From Nocardioides sp. zg-1228 (GTDB taxonomy: Bacteria > Actinomycetota > Actinomycetes > Propionibacteriales > Nocardioidaceae), in assembly GCF_017086465.1 (NCBI RefSeq), contig NZ_CP070961.1, positions 372,001-436,000 of the forward strand: 64,000 nt of DNA, written 5' to 3'. Below are positions 1 to 8,149 of this stretch, piece after piece. Each line of letters begins with the position of its first letter. Positions within the stretch are counted from its first letter, which is position 1. The position numbers were made by a program, and so were the translations under genes. Below the pieces are notes generated by a model. The model had not been told where the DNA came from, ran no database searches, and was given only the letters and a program-made list of their open reading frames with translations.

Positions 1-55
1 CGACAGGGCCTCCCCCGCGCTTCCCGAGTCGCCCCCCGCCCTCCCGGAGGACGGC

Positions 56-2785
56 GTGATCGAGTACGTCGACCGGGTGCCCGTCGAGCAGCCGATCAGC
101 GTCGACGGGTTCCGCGACCAGCTCATGGGCCTCCTGGAGGACGGCACTTTCACCGGCGACGAGACTCGACCGATGGCCGGCACCCTGGGCATCGGCTACG
201 TATTGCACATGTCGCAGCGGTGGACCTTCCAGGGGCTGGCGCTCGGTGACCTCGTCTACTCGTTGCCCCTCGCGCCGGGCGAGCAGCAGCGGATCGCCAT
301 CTTCGAGCGGGTGGACACTGCGCGGGTCTCCGAGAGCGAGTTCTTCTCCGAGGCGCAGGCACAGCAGCAACGGGCCCTAGCGGACACCTCGACGCAGGCC
401 ACGTTCCAGTCGGCTTTCAGCGAGAGCATCCGCGGCACCAGCTCTTTCCAAACAGAGTCGGACAGCTCGGGCTGGGGTGGGAACTTCATCATCGTCAGCG
501 GTGGCGGCGGCAGCTCGTCGTCCAGCGGCTCGTCCGCCCAGTCCCTCCAGGGGCAGCGCAACACCACCCAGACCGCCGCCCAGAACACCCACTCCTCGGC
601 GGAGAACCAAGCCAGTGCACGGCGGTCGGCGTCTCGCACAGGGATGCGGGTGGCCACGGCCAGTGAGTCGGAGCACCTCACCACGCGGGTGATCACCAAT
701 CACAACCACATGCACGCGATGACGATGCAGTACTGGGAGGTGCAGCGGCTCTACGACGTGACGACCGCCATCGACGGGCTCACCCTCACCGTGCTGGTGC
801 CGCTCCAGGTCGTGCGCTTCATGGGGCCGGGCCAGCCCGCCATCCTGTCGGACCCCACGCTGGTGGACAGCCGGGCCGAGGTTCTGAACCGGTATAGCGA
901 GATCATCAAGCACAGTGACGTCCTCAGGCAGGCGCTGCCGCACCGATACCGCCATGGACTGACTATGCTCACGCAGTTCGCCGCCGACCCCACCGCCGTC
1001 GTGGACCCAGCCGGCGGCGCGGCCCAGGACATCATCACTTTCTCGGTGGACGGGACGTTCCTGGCGTGCGAGGACGTCTACGTCACCGCGGTCACCGACC
1101 GAGGAACTCGGCTGGGACCGGTAAAGCTGGCCAGTTCCGCCGGCCCGCCGCCAGCGGACACCTTCGAGAGCCGCGAGCAGCTCGTCGAGTGGCTCACCCA
1201 GCAGCGCGAGGGAGGCAGCATCAACTTCACGGGTGCGCTTGCCCTGCCACAGTCGATGAACCGGTCGAGCGTGGTCGGCTTCGAGATCAGCCGCGCGTTC
1301 CGGTCGCTGTCCTACACCCTGATCACGCCTGAATTCGCGCAACTCAAGCTTTGGCAGAAGGAGTTCGGCGCCGCGGCCGACGTCCTCAGCAAGCTGACCG
1401 GCCTCGACAAGAGGGCACGCCGGACCACGGTGGTGCTGAGCCCGGGTGACCTCGAGCGCCACGCGGGCGGGCCGAGATTGACCACGTTCTCGGCGACCAT
1501 CACCGAGGTGGACGCCGCCGGCAACGGCGTTCCCGGGGAGCAGTACGCCAACCACAGCCTGGGCAGCGTGGAACTGCCCCAGCAGGCATATCCGCTCCCG
1601 GCCCAGCAGCTCGCCCCCGTGCTCCGCTACAGCGAGGTCCTTGAGATCGAGGCGATGGCGACGCACGTGGTGCGCGGCACGCTGACCTACTCGCGAGCCA
1701 TCTGGTCCTCGATGTCCGACATGGAGCGAGCGATCCTGCTGGAGGCCTACACCATCGGCGTCCCGCCGGGCGGGGTGCAGGACGCCACTCAGATGGTGCC
1801 GCTGCTCAACTGCGTCGAGAACAAGGTGCTCGGCTACTTCGGCAACTCCATGATCATGCCATTCATCATCCCGCAAGCACTGACCGACCAGGAGCGGGTC
1901 GGAGGGCAGCCGATCGACCCTGTGCGCCTCCACGACTCGCTGCTCGCCTACCAGACGGCTACGTTCACCCCACCGCACTCAACGATCGCGCTCCCCACGC
2001 GTGGCGTTCTGGCCGAGGCGGTCCTCGGGCACTGCTCCTCGGCGGAGAAGATCGACCTGCGTCGCTTCTGGAACTGGCAGGACTCGCCGGCCGACAGCGC
2101 ACCGGAGATCTCACCCGTCACCTTGCCCACGGACAGCGAGTCGATTGCCGCCGGCCTGGAGGCGCCGAACAGCCTTACCAACCTGCCGTCGCTGATCAAC
2201 AATGTCCTCACTGCTCCGTCACCGGACAACTCCCTGCTCAGCGCACTGGCGGCAGCCGCGGCGGCTCAGAAGGACTTCGACTCCGGATTGACAGGGGCGA
2301 CCCAGCTGGCTGGCCTCCTCACAAACAGCCAGAACCTGGCCAACTCCGCCCGTGCCGACTCGCTCCGCGCGAACTCGGAGTATCGCGCCCAGGCGATGGC
2401 GACGGTCGGCAATATCCTAGGCGGCATCTACGGCGGAAACCCGGAGGCGGGGTCCAAGGCCGCGGCGTCAGTCAACCGGAGCGGCTCGGGAGCCACCGCC
2501 AGTCCCAGTGGGACGCCGAGCGGTCAGACCCAGACTCCCGCACCCGCACCGGCCGCTGGAGGCGGCAAGACAGGTGGTCCGACCAGCGGTCCGTCCGGGG
2601 CACCGACCGGTGGTCCGACCGGCACTCCGACGGGTGGGGGTGGCGCCGGCACCCCGACCGGCGGTGGCGCGGGCACCCCGACCGGTGGCGGCACGGGCGC
2701 TCCTTCGGGCGGCCCCCCGGGTGGACCGTCCGGCGCACCGCCACAGTCTCCGAGGGGTCTCGACGACGCGAGCGAGGGAGGATAG
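56..2785 (+). CDS. Large protein of unknown function with Ser- and Gly/Pro-rich tracts
   Basis: I do not recognise this 909-residue protein. There is no signal peptide or clear membrane segment. The N-terminal third has an ordered block with the phrase LAPGEQQRIAIFE, a long Ser/Gln/Ala-rich coiled stretch (about residues 100-200) and a histidine cluster NHNHMHAM near 215-225. The middle (about 250-720) looks globular. The last 80 residues are a low-complexity Gly/Thr/Pro/Ser tail. The GTG start has GGAGG five bases upstream, but the frame stays open to the left edge of the window, so the true start may lie outside. The next gene starts three bases after the stop and also carries a Gly/Pro tail, so the two are probably co-transcribed partners. 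Confidence 0.7.
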   Translation: MIEYVDRVPVEQPISVDGFRDQLMGLLEDGTFTGDETRPMAGTLGIGYVLHMSQRWTFQGLALGDLVYSLPLAPGEQQRIAIFERVDTARVSESEFFSEAQAQQQRALADTSTQATFQSAFSESIRGTSSFQTESDSSGWGGNFIIVSGGGGSSSSSGSSAQSLQGQRNTTQTAAQNTHSSAENQASARRSASRTGMRVATASESEHLTTRVITNHNHMHAMTMQYWEVQRLYDVTTAIDGLTLTVLVPLQVVRFMGPGQPAILSDPTLVDSRAEVLNRYSEIIKHSDVLRQALPHRYRHGLTMLTQFAADPTAVVDPAGGAAQDIITFSVDGTFLACEDVYVTAVTDRGTRLGPVKLASSAGPPPADTFESREQLVEWLTQQREGGSINFTGALALPQSMNRSSVVGFEISRAFRSLSYTLITPEFAQLKLWQKEFGAAADVLSKLTGLDKRARRTTVVLSPGDLERHAGGPRLTTFSATITEVDAAGNGVPGEQYANHSLGSVELPQQAYPLPAQQLAPVLRYSEVLEIEAMATHVVRGTLTYSRAIWSSMSDMERAILLEAYTIGVPPGGVQDATQMVPLLNCVENKVLGYFGNSMIMPFIIPQALTDQERVGGQPIDPVRLHDSLLAYQTATFTPPHSTIALPTRGVLAEAVLGHCSSAEKIDLRRFWNWQDSPADSAPEISPVTLPTDSESIAAGLEAPNSLTNLPSLINNVLTAPSPDNSLLSALAAAAAAQKDFDSGLTGATQLAGLLTNSQNLANSARADSLRANSEYRAQAMATVGNILGGIYGGNPEAGSKAAASVNRSGSGATASPSGTPSGQTQTPAPAPAAGGGKTGGPTSGPSGAPTGGPTGTPTGGGGAGTPTGGGAGTPTGGGTGAPSGGPPGGPSGAPPQSPRGLDDASEGG

Positions 2786-2788
2786 GTC

Positions 2789-4588
2789 ATGCCATCGAAC
2801 CCGAGAACGGGAGCGGCCGCGCCCATCGAGGATCCGCCCGCGCCACTGGTGGAACCCGTTGGACCCGACTTGGGCAACCCGCCGACCAGCCCATCCCCTG
2901 GCACGGGACCCGGTGAGGGGCCCACGGGCGATCCGGAGCCCGATCCCGGCGGAACCCCCGATCCCGGCGGAACCCCCGATCCCGGCGGTGACCCGGCCCC
3001 GGCCCCGGTGCCGGTGCCGGTGCCAGAGCCCGGCGAGACGGGGGACGAGGACGACCAGATCAGTGGCCAATTGGCCGCCAGCCTGCTCGACCTCGTCACC
3101 GATGCCTCGTCGCCGGAGGCCATCGAAGCCCAACAGATCATCATGCGCAGGATCGCCCTCGAGGGCGACATCGTCCCATCACGAGTGCCGGCGCCCCGCA
3201 ACATCACCGAGATCGGCGGCTATCTCAACCTGCTGGAGTCACTCGGGCAGAGCGACATGGAGCTCCAGACTCTTGCCGGCATCCTGGGGATCGCGGGACC
3301 CAGCACGCTGCAAGGCCTCGTCAACGCGGCTCCGGTACTGAGTCTCGTGCCCTTGCCCAACGACCGGCCGACCGGCCAGCCGCAACGCACGCTGCCCGTC
3401 TCCTTCACGGTGCGCAGCGACTTCGTTGCGGCGCTGGTGGTGGCACTCTCGACGGTCCGCTCCGCCGGCGGAGCTGTCCCATTCCTCGCGGCTCCTCCGA
3501 GCCTGCCCCGGCGCAGCCTCGGGGCGCCCACGCCGTCGGACGCGCTGCCCTATCTCGGTCGTACGCTCACGCTTGCTGCGGACTACGCGATGGGCGACCC
3601 GGCACACGACGTCCTCGTGCTGGCGCGTGCCAGTAGCACGTCCGAACCGTACCGCGTCGCCAGTGGTCTCGGCGGGACTGGAAATGCTCCGGCGACAGAC
3701 ATAGAGGCCCTTGTGTGCACCCCTGACTCCTGCCAACCGGTGCCCGTGACCGGTGCCCGGATCCTGTATCTAGCGCCCGTGCTCGCGAACGCCGGCTTTT
3801 ATCCCGACGAACCTCCCCCACAACCGAGCTCCGAGACCGACCATCGATGGGCTCGCTTCACGAATGCGACCGGACTCGTCTCCGGTGCGTCCAACCTGGG
3901 TGATGAGCTTGCCCTGCTCTACTCGTGGGAGACGATGGTCTCTAGCGTGTTTGCGGACGCGCTCAGTTGGGTTTGGGATGGATCCGCCTTCGTGCCGCCC
4001 GGATCGGCCCCCAGCCCGACCCCAGACCCCGGTGGTGGACCCGGTGGTGGACCCGGTGGTGGACCCGGTGGTGGACCCGGTGGTGGACCCGGTGGTGGAC
4101 CCGGTGGTGGACCCGGTGGTGGACCCGGTGGTGGACCCGGTGGTGGACCCGGTGGTGGACCCGGTGGTGGACCCGGTGGTGGACCCGGTGGTGGACCCGG
4201 TGGTGGACCCGGTGGTGGACCCGGTGGTGGACCCGGTGGTGGACCCGGTGGTGGACCCGGTGGTGGACCCGGTGGTGGACCCGGTGGTGGACCCGGTGGT
4301 GGACCCGGTGGTGGACCCGGTGGTGGACCCGGTGGTGGACCCGGTGGTGGACCCGGTGGTGGACCCGGTGGACCCGGTGGTGGACCCGGTGGTGGACCCG
4401 GTGGTGGACCCGGTGGTGGACCCGGTGGTGGACCCGGTGGTGGACCCGGTGGTGGACCCGGTGGTGGACCCGGCGGTGGACCCGGCGGTGGACCCGGCGG
4501 TGGACCCGGCGGTGGACCCGGCGGCGCACCCGGCGGCGCACCCGCCCCTGTGGTCCCCATCGGTCCAAGCGACGTCCCCCACTCCTGA
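2789..4588 (+). CDS. Unknown protein with Pro-rich N-terminus and long GGGP-repeat tail
   Basis: The function is not recognised. The 599-residue protein has an acidic Pro-rich N-terminus (about 1-90, with short PDPGGT repeats and a PVPVPVPEP tract). A mixed, probably globular part follows (about 95-400). The tail is almost purely GGGP repeats (about 415-585), ending in APVVPIGPSDVPHS. There is no signal peptide and no transmembrane helix. The ATG follows the previous stop by three bases with a GGGAGG purine run upstream, so translation with the preceding gene is likely coupled. The repeat is in frame and, apart from one unit shortened by a whole codon, every unit keeps the frame. The tail resembles a flexible or polyproline-like stalk; that is a guess from composition only. 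Confidence 0.75.
   Translation: MPSNPRTGAAAPIEDPPAPLVEPVGPDLGNPPTSPSPGTGPGEGPTGDPEPDPGGTPDPGGTPDPGGDPAPAPVPVPVPEPGETGDEDDQISGQLAASLLDLVTDASSPEAIEAQQIIMRRIALEGDIVPSRVPAPRNITEIGGYLNLLESLGQSDMELQTLAGILGIAGPSTLQGLVNAAPVLSLVPLPNDRPTGQPQRTLPVSFTVRSDFVAALVVALSTVRSAGGAVPFLAAPPSLPRRSLGAPTPSDALPYLGRTLTLAADYAMGDPAHDVLVLARASSTSEPYRVASGLGGTGNAPATDIEALVCTPDSCQPVPVTGARILYLAPVLANAGFYPDEPPPQPSSETDHRWARFTNATGLVSGASNLGDELALLYSWETMVSSVFADALSWVWDGSAFVPPGSAPSPTPDPGGGPGGGPGGGPGGGPGGGPGGGPGGGPGGGPGGGPGGGPGGGPGGGPGGGPGGGPGGGPGGGPGGGPGGGPGGGPGGGPGGGPGGGPGGGPGGGPGGGPGGGPGGGPGGGPGGPGGGPGGGPGGGPGGGPGGGPGGGPGGGPGGGPGGGPGGGPGGGPGGGPGGAPGGAPAPVVPIGPSDVPHS
4031..4543 (+). repeat. Tandem 12-bp repeat encoding GGGP, 43 units
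   Basis: The array starts with 28 identical units of GGTGGTGGACCC. One 9-bp unit lacking a codon follows (4367-4375), then eight more identical units, four with GGC replacing the first GGT, and two degenerate GGCGGCGCACCC units. The identical core and diverged downstream edge fit expansion by slippage or unequal exchange. The period is a multiple of three, so all six frames stay open across it, which produces several spurious long reading frames. The G-rich strand has closely spaced GG runs that could fold into two-tetrad quadruplexes. Confidence 0.97.
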
Positions 4589-4685
4589 GCCGCTACCGGC
4601 GATCGACCGCAGCGGGTCCGGGGGCATGGTGGGCCGGCTCAATTCGGTCGGACCCGCTGGCGCGGCTCATTGCCGCCCGAGTCGG

Positions 4686-5021
4686 TCATGCGTGTAGGGC
4701 GACGGGGTCGACATGGCCCGCGATAGCGAGCATTCCAGCAAGTGCACTGCCCGGATGGTGGCTGGCGCGTGCAGCGCCGCTGCTCAAGGTCGGGAATCGA
4801 GCCTTGACCCGGTCGAAGAAGACCGATGAGCCGATTCCGGCCAACGCTCCTGTGACGCCGCCCCCGGTAGTCGCGTCAATGCCGACGCCGGCGATTGCCG
4901 GGATGATCAGAAACACCAATGCGGACCTTGTCGCCTTGTTCTCCCGACGAAGGATTTTGTTGTAGTCCTTGACCAGTGCGCCGCGAATGGGCCGTATGTC
5001 CAGAGTTGAGTCCAGGGGCAT
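4686..5021 (-). CDS. Small protein with a hydrophobic segment, unknown function
   Basis: This reads as a 111-residue protein starting at the ATG of MPLDSTLDIRP. The frame remains open for about 87 codons upstream, but that part is Arg/Pro/His-rich and looks non-coding. A charged N-terminus (KDYNKILRRENKATRS) precedes a hydrophobic stretch near residues 33-55 (ALVFLIIPAIAGVGID) and a Gly-rich segment. It may be a small membrane protein. No strong Shine-Dalgarno is visible. It lies on the opposite strand between the GGGP gene and the arabinose operon. The product is not recognised and the call rests mainly on plausible composition. Confidence 0.5.
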   Translation of the reverse strand: MPLDSTLDIRPIRGALVKDYNKILRRENKATRSALVFLIIPAIAGVGIDATTGGGVTGALAGIGSSVFFDRVKARFPTLSSGAARASHHPGSALAGMLAIAGHVDPVALHA

Positions 5022-5320
5022 GTGTACGTCGGACCCGTCCTGAGGATCGCGGCCTGGCGCCGCGACGGCTATAGCGTGACTGTGAGAGTGAGTCCTTCTA
5101 AGCCGACGCGGTCTGGGGTGGGGACGGAGCCAGCACTCCGGCCGAACGCGCACAGCTTGACGCGGCGGCGATCCACGCCCATGCGCAGCGCCCGTCGCGG
5201 CGCGGTAGGCCGCCGGCAACGCGTCGGGCGCCACCACGCAGCGCCGGTCGAGGCGTTCACGCGTGCGCCCTCGACACGGCACGCCGGCCGCGCGGCGCTT
5301 TGCCGGTTCGCTCGCCTTGA

Positions 5321-5332
5321 GTGAACGTTCAC
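5321..5332. promoter_or_regulatory. Perfect palindrome, possible second LacI-family operator
   Basis: GTGAACGTTCAC is a perfect 12-bp palindrome with the central CG dyad typical of LacI-family operators. Its centre lies 55 bp upstream of the centre of the operator-like site at the arabinose promoter, a spacing that could allow cooperative or looped binding. The binder is inferred. Confidence 0.4.
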
Positions 5333-5361
5333 ATTCCGCGCAATCGCGGCATCCGGACCCC

Positions 5362-5390
5362 TTGACCTACCGAATGTTAGCGCTCACACT
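5362..5390 (+). promoter_or_regulatory. Candidate promoter of the arabinose operon
   Basis: TTGACC at 5362-5367 and CACACT at 5385-5390 are separated by 17 bp. This is the best -35/-10 pair upstream of the binding-protein gene, although the -10 matches the consensus only weakly. A LacI-type operator fills the spacer. Confidence 0.45.
5375..5388. promoter_or_regulatory. LacI-family operator-like palindrome
   Basis: TGTTAGCGCTCACA matches the LacI/GalR-family operator form TGTTAGCGCTAACA except at one position. It lies between the candidate -35 and -10 elements, where binding would block transcription. The LacI-family gene at 10195-11262 in the same operon is the obvious candidate regulator. 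Confidence 0.65.
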
Positions 5391-5397
5391 CGCAGCA

Positions 5398-5413
5398 TGT
5401 GACACCAGTCACA
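5398..5413. promoter_or_regulatory. Crp/GlxR-type binding site
   Basis: TGTGACACCAGTCACA fits the Crp consensus TGTGA-N6-TCACA exactly. It lies between the candidate promoter and the ribosome binding site (GGAGG at 5437-5441). The position suggests roadblock-type repression unless the real promoter lies elsewhere. Related but weaker motifs occur at three other promoters in this window. Confidence 0.6.
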
Positions 5414-5448
5414 CGGGCGAGCAGCCCCTTTGATGTGGAGGAACGACA

Positions 5449-6453
5449 GTGGTGAAGAAGACCTTGGTCGCCGCGGCGGCGATCTCTTTGAGCACCTTCG
5501 CTCTGAGCAGTTGCGGAAGCGACACCGACGCGGCCTCGGGGTCCGACAGCGGCAGCGACGACGGCAAGATCACGATGGGATTCGCCCAGGTGGGCGCCGA
5601 GAGCGGCTGGCGCACGGCCAACACGAAGTCCATCCAGGAGTCGGCCGAGGCCGAGGGCGTCGACCTCAAGTTCACCGACGCCCAGGGCAAGCAGGAAAAC
5701 CAGATCCAGGCGATCCGGTCCTACATCCAGCAGAAGGTCGACGTCATCGCCTTCAGCCCGGTCGTCGAGACCGGCTTCGACGCCGTCCTCCAGGAGGCGA
5801 AGGCCGCCAACATCCCGGTCATCCTGACCGACCGCGCGGTCGACGTGGAGGACACGTCGCTCTACGTGACGTTCCTGGGCTCCGACTTCGTGCTGGAGGG
5901 CGAGAAGGCCGGCGAGTGGTTGGTCGAGAACGCCAAGGACGCCGACGTGGACGGTGACGGCACCATCAACGTCGTCCAGCTCGAGGGCACCACCGGCGCC
6001 GCTCCGGCGATCGACCGGGCCGAGGGCTTCGCGTCCAAGATCGGCGCCGACGACACGATCAAGGTCACCGCGTCGCAGACCGGCGACTTCACCCGTGACG
6101 GCGGCAAGCAGGTCATGGAGTCGTTCCTGCAGTCCGACGACTCGATCGACGTCGTCTTCTCGCACAACGACGACATGGGCCTCGGGGCGATCGAGGCGAT
6201 CGAGGCCGCCGGCCTCGAGCCCGGCAAGGACATCCAGATCATCACGATCGACGCGGTCAAGGACGGCATGCAGGCCCTCGCCGACGGCAAGATCAACTTC
6301 ATCGTCGAGTGCAACCCGCTGCTCGGGCCCCAGCTGATGGACCTGGCCGCCAAGGTCCTCGACGGTGAGGAGGTCCCCGAGCGCGTCGTGACCGAGGAGA
6401 CCACCTTCACCCAGGAGCAGGCCAAGGAGGCACTGCCCGACCGGCAGTACTGA
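5449..6453 (+). CDS. Sugar ABC transporter substrate-binding lipoprotein, YtfQ-like
   Basis: This is the periplasmic-binding-protein component of a CUT2 sugar importer, anchored outside the membrane. The 334-residue precursor has a Lys-Lys signal peptide and lipobox ALSSC with the lipidated Cys near residue 22. A type 1 sugar-binding fold follows (GFAQVGAESGWR, then DVIAFSPVVETGFD, PVILTDRAV and FSHNDDMGLG). These phrases are typical of E. coli YtfQ (galactofuranose) and of Shewanella AraU-like L-arabinose-binding proteins. Two GTG codons compete for the start; the first is 7 bases from GGAGG and is preferred. It is the first gene of the operon and is followed by a hairpin that may favour its expression over the downstream genes. 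L-arabinose as ligand is inferred from araBAD downstream. Confidence 0.9.
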   Translation: MVKKTLVAAAAISLSTFALSSCGSDTDAASGSDSGSDDGKITMGFAQVGAESGWRTANTKSIQESAEAEGVDLKFTDAQGKQENQIQAIRSYIQQKVDVIAFSPVVETGFDAVLQEAKAANIPVILTDRAVDVEDTSLYVTFLGSDFVLEGEKAGEWLVENAKDADVDGDGTINVVQLEGTTGAAPAIDRAEGFASKIGADDTIKVTASQTGDFTRDGGKQVMESFLQSDDSIDVVFSHNDDMGLGAIEAIEAAGLEPGKDIQIITIDAVKDGMQALADGKINFIVECNPLLGPQLMDLAAKVLDGEEVPERVVTEETTFTQEQAKEALPDRQY

Positions 6454-6459
6454 TCCGCA

Positions 6460-6488
6460 GCGCGGCCCGCGCCACCCGCGGGCCGCGC
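6460..6488 (+). terminator. GC-rich hairpin after the binding-protein gene
   Basis: An 11-bp perfect stem (GCGCGGCCCGC with GCGGGCCGCGC) encloses a 7-base loop just after the stop codon, without a T-run. In importer operons such hairpins often attenuate transcription or stabilise the upstream mRNA, giving excess binding protein. Confidence 0.5.
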
Positions 6489-6571
6489 CGCCCCCCGCCC
6501 CCCGCCCCCGGGGAGCAGCACGGCATCAGCCCCAGAGGCCGGAGAGGCCCGGGAGGCCCGAGAGGAACGAG

Positions 6572-8149
6572 ATGACCCAGATGAGGACGCAGCCGGAGCA
6601 CGGCGCTCGGCCCGGGACGGACCGGCAGCCCGTGATCGAGATGCGCGACATCTCCATCACCTTCGGCGCCGTCCGCGCCCTCGACGGGGTCTCGGTGCGG
6701 CTGTTCCCCGGCGAGGTGCACGCGCTGATGGGCGAGAACGGCGCGGGCAAGTCGACCCTCATCAAGGCGCTCACCGGCGTCTACACGATCGACTCCGGCA
6801 CGGTGCTCGTCGACGGGGAGGAGCACGAGTTCTCCTCGCCGGCCGCCTCGCAGGCCGCGGGGATCAGCACCGTCTACCAGGAGGTCAACCTGGTGCCCAA
6901 CCTGACGGTCGCGGAGAACATGCTGCTCGGCCGGGAGCCGCGCCGCCTCGGCGCGGTCCACGTGCGCGAGATGAACCGCCGCGCCCGCCGTACGCTCCTT
7001 CACCTCGGCATCGACATCGACCCGCGCACGGCCCTCGACGAGCACCCGATCGCGGTGCAGCAGCTCGTGGCGATCGCCCGCGCCGTGGACGTCGAGGCCA
7101 AGGTGCTCATCCTCGACGAGCCCACCTCCAGCCTGGACGCCGAGGAGGTGGAGAAGCTCTTCACCGTCATGCGCCGGCTGCGCGACGAGGGCGTGGCCAT
7201 CGTCTTCGTCTCCCACTTCCTCGACCAGGTCTACGAGATCGCCGACCGGATGACCATCCTGCGCAACGGCACGCTGGTCGAGGAGCGGATGGTCGCCGAG
7301 ACCAGCCAGCTCGAGCTCGTACGCCTGATGATCGGTCGCGAGCTCGAGGTGCTCGACCGGCTCGACCGCGCCGCCCCGCACACGGACGCCGAGTCCGGCA
7401 CCTCCCTGCTGAAGGCGGTGGGCATCGGACGCAAGAACACGCTCGAGGCCACCGACCTCGAGCTCTTCGAGGGCGAGGTCGTCGGCATCGCCGGCCTCCT
7501 GGGCTCGGGCCGCACCGAGCTGGCGCGGCTGCTCTTCGGCGCCGACACCGCCGACAGCGGCGAGCTGTCGGTGCGCTCCACCCGGCGCAGGCTCCGCAGC
7601 CCGCGCCACGCCATCGACCGCAACATCGCGTTCTCCAGCGAGGACCGCAAGGCCGAGGGCGTGGTCGGCGACCTGACCGTCGCCGACAACATGCTGCTCG
7701 CCCTGCAGGCCTCCCGCGGCTGGCTCCGCCCGATCCCGCAGGCCACGCGGGCCCGCCTGGTCAAGGACTACATCGAGGCCCTCGACATCCGACCGGCCGA
7801 CCCCACCGCCCTGATGCGCAACCTGTCGGGAGGCAACCAGCAGAAGGTGCTGCTGGCCCGGTGGCTGATCACCCAGCCGGAGATCCTCATCCTCGACGAG
7901 CCGACCCGCGGCATCGACATCGGCGCCAAGGCACAGATCCAGGCCAAGGTCGCCGAGCTCGCCGCGCAGGGGCTCGCGGTCGTCTTCATCTCCGCCGAGC
8001 TCGAGGAGGTGCTGCGCCTCAGCGACCGGCTGGTCGTGATGCGCGAGCGTCGCAAGATCCACGAGCAGACCAACGACGACGTCAGCGTCCGCGACGTCCT
8101 CGAGATCATCGCGGGCGAGGCCCGCGAGGAGGGGCCGATCCGTGCCTGA
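6572..8149 (+). CDS. Sugar ABC transporter ATPase, YtfR-like, two nucleotide-binding domains
   Basis: This 525-residue protein is the energising subunit of the importer, with two fused ATPase domains as in RbsA/AraG/YtfR. The first carries Walker A GENGAGKST (about 54-62) and Walker B ILDEPTS. The second has the degenerate P-loop GLLGSGRTE usual for this family, the signature LSGGNQQKVLLARWL and Walker B LILDEPTRGID. The ATG lies shortly after a GAGAGGAA purine run. The gene follows the binding protein and overlaps the first permease by 8 bp. Confidence 0.93.
   Translation: MTQMRTQPEHGARPGTDRQPVIEMRDISITFGAVRALDGVSVRLFPGEVHALMGENGAGKSTLIKALTGVYTIDSGTVLVDGEEHEFSSPAASQAAGISTVYQEVNLVPNLTVAENMLLGREPRRLGAVHVREMNRRARRTLLHLGIDIDPRTALDEHPIAVQQLVAIARAVDVEAKVLILDEPTSSLDAEEVEKLFTVMRRLRDEGVAIVFVSHFLDQVYEIADRMTILRNGTLVEERMVAETSQLELVRLMIGRELEVLDRLDRAAPHTDAESGTSLLKAVGIGRKNTLEATDLELFEGEVVGIAGLLGSGRTELARLLFGADTADSGELSVRSTRRRLRSPRHAIDRNIAFSSEDRKAEGVVGDLTVADNMLLALQASRGWLRPIPQATRARLVKDYIEALDIRPADPTALMRNLSGGNQQKVLLARWLITQPEILILDEPTRGIDIGAKAQIQAKVAELAAQGLAVVFISAELEEVLRLSDRLVVMRERRKIHEQTNDDVSVRDVLEIIAGEAREEGPIRA

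Noticed and set aside
4031..4543. Possible CRISPR array
   Set aside because: The units are contiguous 12-mers with no spacers and no cas genes nearby.
3770..4965. Five other long frames across the GGGP repeat (VDPV, TRWW, STTG, HHRV and PPGP types)
   Set aside because: A 12-bp stop-free repeat keeps every frame open. Only the GGGP frame joins coding-like flanks and the upstream gene.
5022..5324. A 100-codon plus-strand frame and the long upstream extension of the minus-strand small protein
   Set aside because: Both have Arg/Pro/Ala-biased composition and no ribosome binding site or motif. The region is better read as regulatory DNA.
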